Of a stretch of 64,000 nucleotides of DNA, positions 21,951-30,697 are shown piece after piece. The position numbers and the translations under genes were made by a program. The notes below the pieces were generated by a model that saw nothing but the letters and a program-made list of their open reading frames with translations, searched no databases and was not told the origin of the DNA. Every line of letters begins with the position of its first letter. Position 1 is the first letter of the stretch. The stretch comes from Anastatus disparis (lineage: Eukaryota > Arthropoda > Insecta > Hymenoptera > Eupelmidae): assembly GCA_017163975.1 (NCBI GenBank), contig JAFFSR010000347.1, positions 4,927,001 through 4,991,000 on the forward strand, in the 5' to 3' direction.

Positions 21951-24350
21951 ATGGTTTCTACACGTGGACGTGGCGAACTTCCTATTAATCCTTTATCATC
22001 AAGTACACTTAACTCCTCTCCCAAACACAAAAAGTCTAAAAGAAAAAAGAACAAAAAAATTAGAAAAAATCAAAAAAGAAATATTACTAACCGAGAGGAT
22101 GAAAAAAAGCGAGAAGAGAAGTTAAAGAAGAAGAGAGAGGCTGAAAAAGAACGTAGGAAAAAGATAAAAGAAGATCCTGTAAAATGGAAAAGTATGCAGG
22201 AAAAAGAACGTCAAAAGTATGCAAGAAAAAAAGTGCAAGGAAAAATAAAGTGTATCGCGGAGATGAGTGAAAAAGAAAAATTTATAATCAGAAAAAAAAA
22301 TCGTAAAAGTGCTAGAGTGTTTCGTGAGAGAAAAAAAAATATTTCTAATTTTGAAGTTTTAAATACCAATCAATCAACAATACAAGCAAAATTAGGAAGG
22401 AAAAAAGTTAAAAAATCTAAAGCGAAGTGTTATAAAGAGTTATCTAAATTACGAGAAGAAAACAAATCACTCCGTAAAAAATTGAATCGGTCAAGAGTTC
22501 AAATCTGTAGACTCAAAAAAAAAAAACCACAAGATCCAATTCGGAATATCGTGGCAAAAATGGTTGATGGAAAAGACGTCAGTGATGAAATAAAACGTAA
22601 GTTGCTTTTTAGTGAAGTGCTTCAGACTCAACTTCGTTCAATGGTTGTAAATTTTAAAAATCGTAAAGATGCTGTTGTCGCACAAAGATTAATTTGTGGT
22701 TCAGTAATTAAAAAATATCGTATGCAGAACATGTGTAAAAAATGTATAGCTCCTTTTCGAAGTCGAAATATTCGTAATACCAAACTTTTATGTCAACTTG
22801 AAAAATTAAAAGGTTATTCTCAAATATTTATTGAAAAGAGAGTTAAAGATTTTTATGAGAATAATAGTCGTTTGTGCCCTGGTAAAAAAGACACAATAAC
22901 GCGTTCGAAAATCAAAAAACAAAAAATGTACCTAAACGATAGTTTGAAGAACTTACATGAACTTTTTAAAAAGCAATATGTTAACATTAAAATAAGTTAT
23001 AGTAAATTTGCAAAACTGCGCCCATTTTGGATTGTGAATCCAGTTGTCAGTGCGAGAGACACATGTTTATGCATCAAACATGAGAATATGCGCCATATTA
23101 TCGAAGCTTTACATATTAAAAAGGTCATAAACTTTAATTCTTCATCACAGCTCTTGTCGTCAATTGTATGTGACCGAACCAATGAGAAGTGTATGTTGCG
23201 AATATGCGTGCAATGCAAAAATAAAAAATTGAAATTTAACGAAATTCATGATTCTGATGTGATTAATTATTATAATTGGCAAATTGTTAAAGAGAAAAGA
23301 ATTTCTATAAAAACAAAAAAAAAAATTGAAGTTTCTCGAACTGTTAAGAATTCTATACAGACTACTGTAGGCTCTTTGAAAAAAATTTTAATGAATGAAT
23401 TAATACCTTTCATGAGTCATATTTACCGCATTGCACATCAACAAAATCAAATGGTAAATTTAAAAAAATCGTTAACACAATCAGATTTACTTTTGAATAT
23501 CGATTTCAGTCAAAACTACGAATGTAAATATGGCGCTGAGCCTCAAGCAGTTCACTTTGGAGCATCAAAAGAAATTGTTTCACTGCATACAGGAGTATGG
23601 TACACTTATGACGCTCATAAATCATTCTGCACTTTTTCTTCAGATGTAAGACATGACCCGCCGGCAGTGATAGCGCATTTAAAACCTGTTTTGAACATGA
23701 TTTTTGAAACATATTCTGATATTAATACATTGCACATTTATAGTGATGGCCCAACTAGCCAATACCGTTCAAAATTAATGTTTTTTCTTCTAAGAAAATT
23801 TATTTTTAAAAGTTATGAAAATATCAATACTATTGTATATAATTTTGGTGAAAGTGGACATGGGAAAAATGCTGCTGATGGTGTGGGGGCTGTTGTTAAG
23901 AGAACTGCAGATAGTGTGGTAGCTAGAGGCAAAGATGTTCATGATTTGAGAATTTTAGTGCAGACGTTGAAAGAATGTAATATTGATGTTTGGTGCACAA
24001 TCATCAATGCAGAAGACATCGCTGAAATGGATAAAATGGTACCACCAGAAAAACTAATTGTTTTTAAAGGTACCATGAAAGTACATCAATGGACGTGTAT
24101 ACGATCTAAGCCTGATCTTATAAATTTTAATCAACTCAGCTGCTACTCTTGTAATTTATCAGAAAAATGCAAGCACTATCACATAGGATCACACGAATCA
24201 TCAATAAAATCTGTCAAAACAAAAGGCAGTTCGGAATTAACCGTCAACGATAAGAAAAAATCTCGATCGACTGTTAAAAGAAAAGGAGAGCCTGAACCGG
24301 CTATGGCTATTAAGAAAATCTCAAACGATGTTAAAAGAAAAAAAACATGA
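21951..24350 (+). CDS. Transposase of DNA transposon A
   Basis: 799 codons from an ATG at 21951, just after a plausible splice acceptor (TATTTTAG near 21933). Residues 20-200 are extremely Lys/Arg/Glu-rich with heptad character, a likely DNA-binding or nuclear-localisation region. The middle has SKFAKLRPFW followed by Cys/His pairs (CLCIKHENM and a CVQC). The catalytic half has D518 in LLNIDFSQNY, D599 in YSDGPTSQY and the motif HGKNAADGVG with D643. D518, D599 and D643 are conserved in the transposase of element B, so a DDD triad is the best guess. E634 (a DD34E spacing) is not conserved there. The C-terminus is a repeated Lys-rich tail. An extra A in an A8 run near 24345 ends the frame early, and coding-like tail continues one frame over to about 24445. 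Probably near-functional. Confidence 0.85.
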   Translation: MVSTRGRGELPINPLSSSTLNSSPKHKKSKRKKNKKIRKNQKRNITNREDEKKREEKLKKKREAEKERRKKIKEDPVKWKSMQEKERQKYARKKVQGKIKCIAEMSEKEKFIIRKKNRKSARVFRERKKNISNFEVLNTNQSTIQAKLGRKKVKKSKAKCYKELSKLREENKSLRKKLNRSRVQICRLKKKKPQDPIRNIVAKMVDGKDVSDEIKRKLLFSEVLQTQLRSMVVNFKNRKDAVVAQRLICGSVIKKYRMQNMCKKCIAPFRSRNIRNTKLLCQLEKLKGYSQIFIEKRVKDFYENNSRLCPGKKDTITRSKIKKQKMYLNDSLKNLHELFKKQYVNIKISYSKFAKLRPFWIVNPVVSARDTCLCIKHENMRHIIEALHIKKVINFNSSSQLLSSIVCDRTNEKCMLRICVQCKNKKLKFNEIHDSDVINYYNWQIVKEKRISIKTKKKIEVSRTVKNSIQTTVGSLKKILMNELIPFMSHIYRIAHQQNQMVNLKKSLTQSDLLLNIDFSQNYECKYGAEPQAVHFGASKEIVSLHTGVWYTYDAHKSFCTFSSDVRHDPPAVIAHLKPVLNMIFETYSDINTLHIYSDGPTSQYRSKLMFFLLRKFIFKSYENINTIVYNFGESGHGKNAADGVGAVVKRTADSVVARGKDVHDLRILVQTLKECNIDVWCTIINAEDIAEMDKMVPPEKLIVFKGTMKVHQWTCIRSKPDLINFNQLSCYSCNLSEKCKHYHIGSHESSIKSVKTKGSSELTVNDKKKSRSTVKRKGEPEPAMAIKKISNDVKRKKT

Positions 24351-24631
24351 ACCAGCTAAGACTGCCAAGAAAACATCAAATAGTGTTAAAAGAAAAAAAG
24401 AACCTGAATCAAACCTAACTAAAAAACGATGTTATTTTCAAATTTGATTTTGTTACTTTCTATTATATTTGAATTTGGTACTTTATTTAATTTACTTATT
24501 TTTATAATGTTATTACAGAATTTATTATGTTATCGTTACATTATTATTATAATGTTATTATATATTTTGAAAAAGCAAACTTTCTTAAGTATGGATATAT
24601 TTGTTCTTTAACTTGCTTCTAATAAAAAAAG

Positions 24632-24662
24632 TAATTCCCCTGGAATAAAAGTAATTCCTCTG
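24632..24662 (+). repeat. Subterminal TAATTCCCCTGG motifs, right pair
   Basis: Two copies 20 bp apart, in the same orientation as the left cluster, about 180 bp from the right end of transposon A. Confidence 0.6.
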
Positions 24663-24820
24663 TATCAGTATATTTTTTATCTATCAGTTTTTCTGGGAAT
24701 AACCTATAGACAGCTTGGCTACTTTGGGATATTGTTCTATTAGATATAACCATAAAAAAACTTGAGTAAAATTTTTAAAATGAACACCTTTATTTTCTAT
24801 TATTTCAAAACTTGAATTTG

Positions 24821-24842
24821 ACCCGTTAGAATAGAATCACCC
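24821..24842. repeat. Right terminal inverted repeat of transposon A
   Basis: Exact complement of the left end. Confidence 0.85.
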
Positions 24843-24846
24843 ATAT

Positions 24847-25134
24847 ACGTCAAACAAGTGTAAAGTTGCGTATTAGTATTCAAGCAAGAGTGAGCGAGAG
24901 AACAAATACATGCGTGCAAATACAAGCAAGAAAAAGAGAGAGCAAAAGAAGGACTAAGCGCCGGCGTCTCTCTTGAAAGGAATAGTCATAATTTATTATA
25001 TTAGTTGAAATAAATTTAGAATAATTATTACGAGTGTATGAGATGAAATAATTTATTAAATTATTTGTTAAATTAGTTAATAATAAAAGAGCGCGAAAAG
25101 GAAATAAATAATAGCCAATAAGATGTTTATGCGC
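24847..25134. other. Intergenic DNA between transposon A and element 2
   Basis: AT-rich with no coding signal. It joins abruptly to a 5'-truncated LTR at about 25135. Confidence 0.5.
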
Positions 25135-25529
25135 CGATTGTTAGTTAATATTTTGTCGAAAACGAAGCACTGTGATTAGCCCGCCGTCAACGGACTTGTC
25201 GTTGCTCGCCCAACAAAGCGGGCCTTGTCGTCAATCGTTGGCGAGTCTTGCAGCGAAGCGGTCGTCTTCAGAGAGAGAATCCGAGAGTTTTTTTTAGTGT
25301 GCCTTTATTAAGAAAGAGTTTTCTTGAGTTTTTTTCTATTTTGAGTTTAATTTTCTATAAGAGAGTTTTCGTGTGAGATAAATATTAATAAATTATTTAG
25401 AGTCAGCGGGTAGTAGAGCCTATAGTTTTTTTTTGTGTGTAATGTCCGTGTAAAATTTTAATTGTTTAACAAAGGCCGCGAGATTTTATAAATGAAATAA
25501 AGAGAGAATAATATTAAAAATAAAAAAAA

Positions 25530-25770
25530 AACTTTTTAATGTACCACCTTTTTATAATGAACCAAAAAGTATAAAATAATGTGTAATAAAATGAAAAATG
25601 AATAATGATTTGAAATAAAAAAAACGTGGGGCGCATGTTTATTATTATGTATTGTATGCGCCCCACGTTTTTTTTATTTCAAATCATTATTCATTTTTCA
25701 TTTTATTACACATTATTTTATACTTTTGGTTCATTATAAAACGTGGTACATTAAAAAGTTTTTTTTTTAT
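25530..25770. repeat. Long hairpin (about 105-bp arms)
   Basis: 25530-25638 and 25657-25770 are nearly perfect reverse complements around an 18-bp AT loop. The inner stem is CGTGGGGCGCA / TGCGCCCCACG. A degenerate third copy of the arm follows at 25775-25850. It looks like a miniature foldback element. Confidence 0.85.
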
Positions 25771-26324
25771 TTTAATATTATTTTATACTTTTTAGTTCAA
25801 TTAAAAAACGTGGTAGATTGAAAATTTTTTTATTTAAATATTATCTTATACATTTTGGTATTATTATTATTATTAATAATATTATTTATCGTGTTGTCCA
25901 ACAGTGCATATTATATAGCATATATATTGTTGTCAAGGGACTAAAACGTGTTTCATCTATTTTTTTAGAGAACACGTAATCGCATGCTGAGTTTCCCGCC
26001 ATTTTGACGATAATGACGCTATTAGAAATTCAACCAAAATTTATTGTTTTATGCATTGATAGACCATAAAATGAATAAAATACAGTCTCAAATTTTATAT
26101 GTACAATACAAAATGCTGTAATTTATGTCTAATTGCAATATGAGAAGTTAAAGAATTTTAAAAATTTTCGAAGATGGTTAGACACTAATGTTAAAAGTAT
26201 ATCTATATATAAAATCTTCAAAATTTCAATTTTTCCAATATCTCCGTATATAATTGTATTAATATATTTTTCGGTGGGAATATATATTTAATTATATTAT
26301 CCAACAATGCGTGCAAAAATATAA

Positions 26325-26517
26325 TATTGAATATATTAATATATTAATATATTTGATATATTAATATATTTGATATATTAATATATTAATATATTTGATA
26401 TATTAATATATTAATATATTAATATATTTGATATATTAATATATTAATATATTACTATATTAATATATTACTATATTTGATATATTAATATATTAATATA
26501 TTAATATATTAATATAT
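26325..26517. repeat. ATATTA hexamer satellite
   Basis: Irregular tandem TATTAATATATTTGATATAT units over about 190 bp. Confidence 0.9.
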
Positions 26518-26772
26518 CAAAAGAAGATTTTTAAAATTTTCGAAGATGTTTAGACACTAATGTTAAAAGTGTATCTATATATAAAATCTTCAAATCTTCA
26601 ATTTTGCCAACATCTCCGTATATGATTGAATATATTAATATATTGTTCGGTAGATATATATATATTTTTTTTATAATATTGCATTGTCATCCAGTTCCGA
26701 GCTATATTTAAAATTTCAAGTCTCTAGCTTATCAGGAAGTAAGTTTACAATCGGTTGCAAAATTCGTACCGA

Positions 26773-26773
<1 letters not shown>

Positions 26774-26807
<34 letters not shown>

Positions 26808-26808
26808 C
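26774..26808. repeat. (ACAG)n microsatellite
   Basis: Eight or nine ACAG units. Confidence 0.9.
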
Positions 26809-26958
26809 CAAAGCGAGTTAATAAAAACGTAGTAAACGTAGTAATAGTAAACGTAGTAATAAAGAGCGGTCGTTTATTTGAAATAGTGTGTGTATATCAG
26901 AGTGTAGTTGCGCCTTTTTCATTGTGTCCGTGTGGATAAAAAGAAATCTTCTAATTAC

Positions 26959-26960
<2 letters not shown>

Positions 26961-27031
<71 letters not shown>
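26961..27031. repeat. (GA)n microsatellite in the 5' LTR
   Basis: About 70 bp of pure GA. The 3' LTR has shorter GA tracts at 34893-34920 and 36285-36300. Confidence 0.95.
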
Positions 27032-27032
<1 letters not shown>

Positions 27033-27241
27033 GCGCAGCGACGAGCTGATAGAAAAATACTCCGTCGCATATCAATCTAATATACTGACTAGCTTTGCCG
27101 GAGTCTGTTGCTAGTCCATCGTATTTAATATAAATTCTAGCAGCTCCGTATTCTAACAAAAGTACATAGTCTTAGCTAAAAATTAAATGGAATTAAAAAT
27201 CTAATTTCTTTTGCAACGTGTAATAAATAACCGTTACAAAA

Positions 27242-27253
27242 TGGCGCCCAACG
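27242..27253 (+). other. Primer binding site of element 2
   Basis: TGGCGCCCAACG begins three bases after the end of the LTR (GTTACA at 27238). TGGCGCCCAAC is the classic match to the 3' end of tRNA-Lys. Confidence 0.8.
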
Positions 27254-28680
27254 AATAGATGCGTCGACGGGAACAGGCTTCCGTACATAAAATAAAAATG
27301 GCGACAAACGTATAGTCGTGGCGAAGTGAAAAGATTTTCGGACGTTAGTTAAATTGCAAAATGGCTTGCGCGCTTTCTTATGTAGAATCGTGAATTTAGA
27401 TATTATAGAGGGCGTCCAGAAATTAACGGTAGCACGTGTTAAAAATTTTCTTTTGAGATAAGCGAATTTGAATTTTAGAAGTTAATTGAAAAGTTTAACA
27501 AAATTAAATTAAATTTTCTTTTCGAAAAATACATAGCAAAAATTTCCGAACGAAATTACATATCATTCAAATTTTTCTTTTCGTTGTAATTTTCCGTTAC
27601 GAGTGTGCGTTTCCACGTGTCCCAGCAAAATTTTTTTTTCTCTTTTTTTCCATAAGTAACGCGCAGACGCGATTGACATAACTTAGCATAGACACAGAGA
27701 TTGAGAAATATAACTCTGTATGCTGCCGTTCGCTCTAAGAGGAAAAGCGAACAGGCATTTAGAACTTATTCAAAATAAAGACGTGCGTTATTATATATAC
27801 CCCTCTTATCGATCAGGCCGTTAGTCATATTTGGTTGACTTATAAGTGAGAGGGAATATTAATTTCAGCTGGCGAGGAAGCTGAAATTAAATAAATCATC
27901 AAATATCCTTTAATGCAAAAATAATCTAATCTCAATAAGAGTAAAATTTTTTTTTCATTTTAATATTAAATATAGTCGAATAAAAGTTAAAATAACTTTG
28001 TGTATATACATTAAAGGGTCAAGATTTTATTTATACATAATAAATTTTTTTTTTCTTGTGAATTTTAATTCTCTTTCACCAAAATTGCCAACTCGAAGCA
28101 AGGCAATTAATCGGCGCAGTGTGTGTTATGGAATAAATTTAGAAATTTCTCAAAGATTTCTCTTAAAAAAAAAAAAAAAAATTATTTTTTTTACCTTTTT
28201 ACATTACAAAATAAATACAAATGTATAATAAATAAATTGTCCTCACACAGTTAGGTGTGCGATTTTAACTAAAGTTTAAAAACGCACAGGCTTTTGGATT
28301 TAGTCGCGTATTTTGAAAGTTTTAATGACAGTTTTTAACTGATTTTCTTTTTGTAGTAAAAATTAAAACATCAGTGTTGGAAAATTTTCATATGATTCAA
28401 TTTACTAAAATATTATTAGTTATTGAGTAATAGATAAATCCAAAAACCAAAATATAAAAATATATATATTTTTTTTAAATTATATATACATATATTTTAT
28501 TGTTTTTTTTCACATCGTATGTGTGCGGCTTAGTTTCTAGCCACACATATACGAACTGAAATATTATTTATTATATATATATATCGAATACTAACACACA
28601 CTGCAAGCGTTTAGTAGCGTACTTGTGTGCGATCAGGTTAAGATATAGATATAATCAAAAAAGAAGATAAGCAATTCAAG
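27254..28680 (+). other. 5' leader of element 2
   Basis: 1.4 kb of AT-rich leader without a long ORF. It contains a 12-bp perfect hairpin at 27859-27890 (arms around AATTTCAGCT / AGCTGAAATT) with an 8-nt purine-rich loop GGCGAGGA, and an imperfect CGTATGTGTG / CACACATATACG hairpin at about 28515-28552. Either could be a packaging or regulatory structure. Confidence 0.6.
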
Positions 28681-30675
28681 ATGGCTACACAACAAAAAAC
28701 GGGCGACAAAAATTATAAAGCTACCGCTCTAAAGGTCCATAAATGGGCAACGTGCTTGTCCGAAGACGATCTAGTAGACTCGCTTCAAACGTTAGAATTG
28801 AAGCAAGAAGGGTTTCCTTTCGAATAGGCAAACCGATTAGTTCAATGGCTATTAGGTAATTATACAGCGGTGGACTTTGAACAATCAAATCCTACCGAAG
28901 ACGAAAAGGCGACACGACAACGCTGCCTGTCGGTCAGGAATGAGTTCAACGAAAGAACCATGTTCGAGAAAACAGGATCTACCATCTATGATGAAAACGT
29001 GGATCCAAACGAAGAACACCCACTTACCATATTGGCAAAGGATCCAAACGTGGCACAGAATTTAAACGCTACGTTAAGCAATGTGACTCAAGACGAAATG
29101 TGTAACGATCAGGTGGTACTTGAGAATCCCAACGTGCAACAAAGAAGTGAAATAGCACTAGATGTCTCTAACGTACCGAAAGAACTGATAAACTATCTGA
29201 CCGCCATGCACAGCCAGATGAAAGATATGACAAAACACGTGCATGAAGTGTCCTCTAAAGTGAAAGGAATTTCAACTACAGTGAATTCTTTATCACAAAA
29301 AGTTGAAGTACTTTCGACACCAAGATCCTCAAGCTCACATCTGTTCGATCAGGCCGTAGGTGGGGAAACACCTAGACGAGAAAACCACCATGCAAATAAA
29401 AGTAAAGAGCAGCACGTTAATTTTCGTGATACATTTAGTATACATTACAATAACAGTAGTAGCCCAATAAATAGCCAAGCGAATAATAATGCAGGTGCAG
29501 ATCAGCAAACCTACAGAAACCGTGATAATTCGCCAACCGGTACGGCAGGAGCACGTACAGTCGAGGGGGGAGAGACCCCTCACACTGCAAACAGTGCGCC
29601 GTATAACGCTAATCTGACCAGGCAGAGTGACGTCCAGCAAATGCAAATAAGAATGCAGACGTAGGTCACATAGTGCGTCGCTGGAATGTTAAATTCTCAG
29701 GTGAACGGGGACAGAGCATTGACCTCTTCCTAACGAGAGTAAAAGAGTGTCAAGCGCTGGCTAAACTTAGCGAGAGCGACTTATTATCCTCGCTCTCCGA
29801 ACTGTTATCAGACGTAGCAGCCACGTGGTACAGAAATAACAGACATTCGTGGAATACTTGGGCTGAATTTAAAGAAGCTGCTCTACGTTGGTATGGACAT
29901 AGTAGACGATTTCAACAAAGATTGCGATCTGAAGCAAACAGACGCACGCAAGATAAAGACGAACCTGTGCGAGATTATATAACGTGTTTACAAGCAATCA
30001 TATTAAAACAGGTTCCATTGCCAGATTTAGAACAACAGCTCGATCTACTGCACCGCAATCTCTTACCTGAGATTCAACGTATGGTAAGAAGAGATGAGAT
30101 TGTGGATGTAGAGTCACTTTTAGAAAAAGCAGTTGAAGCTGAATTAACAATAGATGCAGAGAGAGCATATAAGCCACCTGCTCTGCCGGAACACTCTTTA
30201 TTACCTGACGTAGCTTACCGTCCTATGCCCAAACGAAAAGAGAATAAACACCAGGTCGCAGCAATACAAGAAAAACCACCGGCATCCGAACAGTTTAATA
30301 TAGCTAAAATGATGATGCAAATAATCTCTCGGTTAGATAAGATGTCTAAAGGCAGAGACAAGCAACCTGCACCTCATAATACAAATCAGTCTGGACAAGC
30401 TTCGCCAAACACGCCACGTAAAAACCCTTACCGAAATCAACAAAATTTCAAAAGACCACCTCGAAAACCCAGGCAAGGAAATGGTAACTCGGAACAACAG
30501 AATCAAAACCAAAAGGAAAACCAGGCAGAAAACCCAAATAAGGATAAGGCTAACGAAAGGAATCAAGGAAATACGAGAAATCGGAATTCTAACCTCAGTT
30601 GTTACCGCTGTGGTCTACCTGGATATACGCAATGGTCTTGTCCCCAATGTGCGGGAAAAGGGCAAGGGAACAAGT
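28681..30675 (+). pseudogene. gag: Gag of element 2, one stop and one frameshift
   Basis: The ATG at 28681 opens MATQQKTGDKNYKATALK. A TAG at 28825-28827 (codon 49, possibly from CAG) interrupts it, then the frame is open to 29664. A frameshift near 29640 leads into the retrotransposon-gag capsid region (30 residues after RRWNVKFSGERGQ, with the TWAEFKEAALRWYG stretch). A Gln/Asn/Lys-rich linker and a zinc knuckle CYRCGLPGYTQWSC follow. The expected knuckle His is Tyr, which a single C-to-T change explains and which would abolish normal zinc binding. The frame ends in TAG at 30675-30677. The 3' end overlaps pol and contains the frameshift signal. Confidence 0.85.
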
Positions 30676-30697
30676 AGACGAGGTACCTACTGTTCCC
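30653..30697 (+). promoter_or_regulatory. Gag-Pol -1 ribosomal frameshift signal (element 2)
   Basis: The gag codons GCG GGA AAA contain the heptamer G GGA AAA (30653-30659). A 6-nt spacer follows. Then comes a hairpin of 30666-30677 with 30687-30697: GGGAAC and AGTAG pair with CTACT and GTTCCC, about 11 bp with one bulged A. Slipping back one base opens the pol frame at 30659. Confidence 0.8.

Larger units (their letters stand above)
20734..24842 (+). mobile_element. DNA transposon A (Sola-like candidate)
   Basis: The terminal inverted repeat GGGTGATTCTATTCTAACGG at the left (from 20734) is matched by its complement ending at 24842. ATAT flanks both ends (20730-20733 and 24843-24846), a likely 4-bp target duplication, although the target is AT-rich. 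One long transposase ORF fills the centre. Element size, 4-bp duplication and the HGK-x(n)-DGxG signature resemble the Sola group, but I assign that only tentatively. Element B at 37635-41840 is a relative. Confidence 0.85.
25512..26857. mobile_element. 1.35-kb insertion in the 5' LTR of element 2
   Basis: It is absent from the 3' LTR and flanked by AATAA on both sides (25507-25511 and 26858-26862), a likely 5-bp target duplication. The interior holds a palindrome, a hexamer satellite between two direct repeats of about 130 bp (26150-26275 and 26520-26655), an (ACAG)n tract and a tail of repeated AAACGTAGT. It has no ORF. The class is unknown. The repeated tail would suit a retroposed element. 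Confidence 0.65.
25135..27238 (+). repeat. 5' LTR of element 2, rearranged
   Basis: 25135-25511 and 26858-26960 match the 3' LTR at 34413-34890. 27031-27238 matches 36298-36507. The first 31 bp of the LTR are missing. The stretch between the two (GA)n tracts of the 3' LTR is replaced here by one long (GA)n tract, as expected from recombination between GA repeats. Confidence 0.85.

Noticed and set aside
26818..27159. ORFs of repeated Ser-Leu or Arg-Glu over the (GA)n tract
   Set aside because: Products of a microsatellite read in frame, with no protein-like composition.
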